Below are positions 63,233-64,000 of a stretch of DNA of 64,000 nucleotides, in pieces. The position numbers and the translations under genes are program-made. Below the pieces are notes generated by a model that was not told where the DNA came from, did no database searches, and worked only from the letters and a program-made list of their open reading frames with translations. The stretch is taken from assembly GCA_023410905.1 (NCBI GenBank), contig JAEYPL010000104.1:1-64000 (forward strand). Direction: 5' to 3'. This DNA comes from Pseudomonadota bacterium. GTDB taxonomy: Bacteria; Pseudomonadota; Alphaproteobacteria; Rhizobiales; Hyphomicrobiaceae. Within the stretch, counting starts at the first letter, position 1, and the number at the start of each line of letters is the position of its first letter.

Positions 63233-64000
63233 ATGACACTCACGCGCAGAGCCTATCTCGGCGGGATGAGCGCAGCGATTGGCGCTGGCTTGATGCCTGG
63301 AACGGCAGGTGCGCAGGTGAAGCCGCTGCCCAATCTGCCCTCGACCATGATCTGGAGCGTCGGTGACGACGACGGCCCCCGATACCGGGAGGCACAGGCG
63401 ATCGCCGAGGCGATCAGCAAGGCACACGGCACGCGCATTCGCCTTCAGGCCTCCGAGAATGCTTTCGGACGCATGGAACAGCTCAAGGAGCGGCAGGTCA
63501 CGCACGCGCTCCTCGGCACGGAAGCGTATTTCGCGGCCGAAGGACTCTTCTCTTATGTCGCGCCGACATGGGGACCGCAGGATCTGCGCTGTCTGCTCGG
63601 TCGTATGAGCTCTATGTCGATTGTCGCCCGCGAGGGAAGCGGCATCGCAAAGCTCCAGGACATCAAGGGCAAGCGGTTCGCGCGTACGCCCCGCAATCTC
63701 GCGCTGACATTCAGGACGGACGCGCTTCTCGATGCAGCCGGCATCGCGAGCAAGGATCTCACCATCGTCGAGTTCGAGCGTACTTCGGATGCGCTCACGG
63801 CACTTGCGGCGGGTGATGTCGATTGCGCCGCTGCCGTAACGACGGCGGCCTCCGTCCAGGCCCTCCATGCGTCCGCCGATGCGATCGTCTGGATTGAGCT
63901 TCCCGCCACCGACAAGGAATTCTGGAGCCGGCTGCAGCGTTCACTGCCACTCGCGCTGCCGTTCGTGGAGGATACGGGACCGGGCATCAGCAAGGCGGCG
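63233..64000 (+). CDS. TAXI-family TRAP solute-binding protein, 5' part
   Basis: The first 256 residues of a periplasmic binding protein; the gene continues beyond the window. A Tat-like signal (LTRRAYLGGMSAAIGAG) ends near AGAQ. The mature start MIWSVGDDDGPRYREAQAIAEAISK, ASENAFGRMEQLKERQVTHALLGTEA, IKGKRFARTPRNLAL and LAAGDVDCAAAVTTAA suit the TAXI (TRAP-associated extracytoplasmic immunogenic) family. It would work with a fused DctQM membrane protein, not seen here. Ligand unknown. Confidence 0.83.
   Translation, partial: MTLTRRAYLGGMSAAIGAGLMPGTAGAQVKPLPNLPSTMIWSVGDDDGPRYREAQAIAEAISKAHGTRIRLQASENAFGRMEQLKERQVTHALLGTEAYFAAEGLFSYVAPTWGPQDLRCLLGRMSSMSIVAREGSGIAKLQDIKGKRFARTPRNLALTFRTDALLDAAGIASKDLTIVEFERTSDALTALAAGDVDCAAAVTTAASVQALHASADAIVWIELPATDKEFWSRLQRSLPLALPFVEDTGPGISKAA

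Noticed and set aside
1..64000. CRISPR arrays, integrases, transposases and toxin-antitoxin genes
   Set aside because: No regularly spaced direct repeats and no coding sequence with these families' motifs were found.

Overview
The window is a gene-dense stretch of chromosome from a high-GC alphaproteobacterium, most likely of the order Hyphomicrobiales (Rhizobiales). The reasons are the high-GC codon use, the sucD-sucA-sucB-lpd order, a yajC-secD-secF-Mth938-NDUFAF6-like block, small alphaproteobacterial families (DUF1192, DUF930), a ClpS/ClpA pair with clade-style extensions, and a palindromic intergenic repeat of a type I associate with rhizobial genomes. This is inferred from gene content, not from a marker gene. 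I found no rRNA, tRNA, CRISPR array, prophage, integrase or insertion sequence. About 57 protein genes are annotated; two are cut by the window edges.

Layout. 1-6967: the end of an MCC-type carboxyltransferase gene, a small DUF930 exported protein, a PdxA-like and HisD-like dehydrogenase pair, a lipoprotein, PgeF, glutaredoxin and ComF. 7092-12726: a single-domain voltage-gated cation channel, an M20 amidohydrolase, a BKACE enzyme, purB and a PRISE-type reductase. 12892-19781: the SecDF-YajC block with an Mth938 protein, a four-helix membrane protein, an NDUFAF6-like protein and a large secreted SGNH hydrolase. 19799-26928: an ArsR regulator facing two tandemly duplicated MFS transporters, then radC-map (minus strand) and pgk-gph (plus strand).

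27073-33143: a TRAP transporter operon (DctQ, DctM and a 68-residue membrane protein). Its binding protein lies on the opposite strand and is divergent from a dimethylformamidase-like hydrolase. 33147-38306: a divergent carboxyltransferase, small proteins, a 2-hydroxyacid dehydrogenase and an FAD oxidoreductase. 38325-45347: the 2-oxoglutarate dehydrogenase complex (sucA, sucB, lpdA) with sucD, but no sucC. 45616-51083: a PcfJ-like protein, a luciferase-like flavoenzyme, a rhodanese, a HIT protein, a PAP2-family membrane protein and an AzlCD exporter. 51185-54023: clpA and clpS. 54449-64000: an FAH-family hydrolase, an MDR reductase, 2-keto-3-deoxygluconate kinase and KDPG aldolase (lower Entner-Doudoroff steps), a P2-type cation ATPase with a universal stress protein, a cytochrome P450 and a truncated TAXI binding protein.

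Most of the window is housekeeping or ordinary catabolism. The most unusual items are the channel with a TLEGWTD selectivity filter (candidate native prokaryotic calcium channel), the TRAP/dimethylformamidase-like locus with an extra small membrane subunit, the sucD gene separated from sucC, a PcfJ-like gene outside any mobile element, and two long nested inverted repeats at 47804-47969. I see no clearly new multi-gene defence or mobile system.
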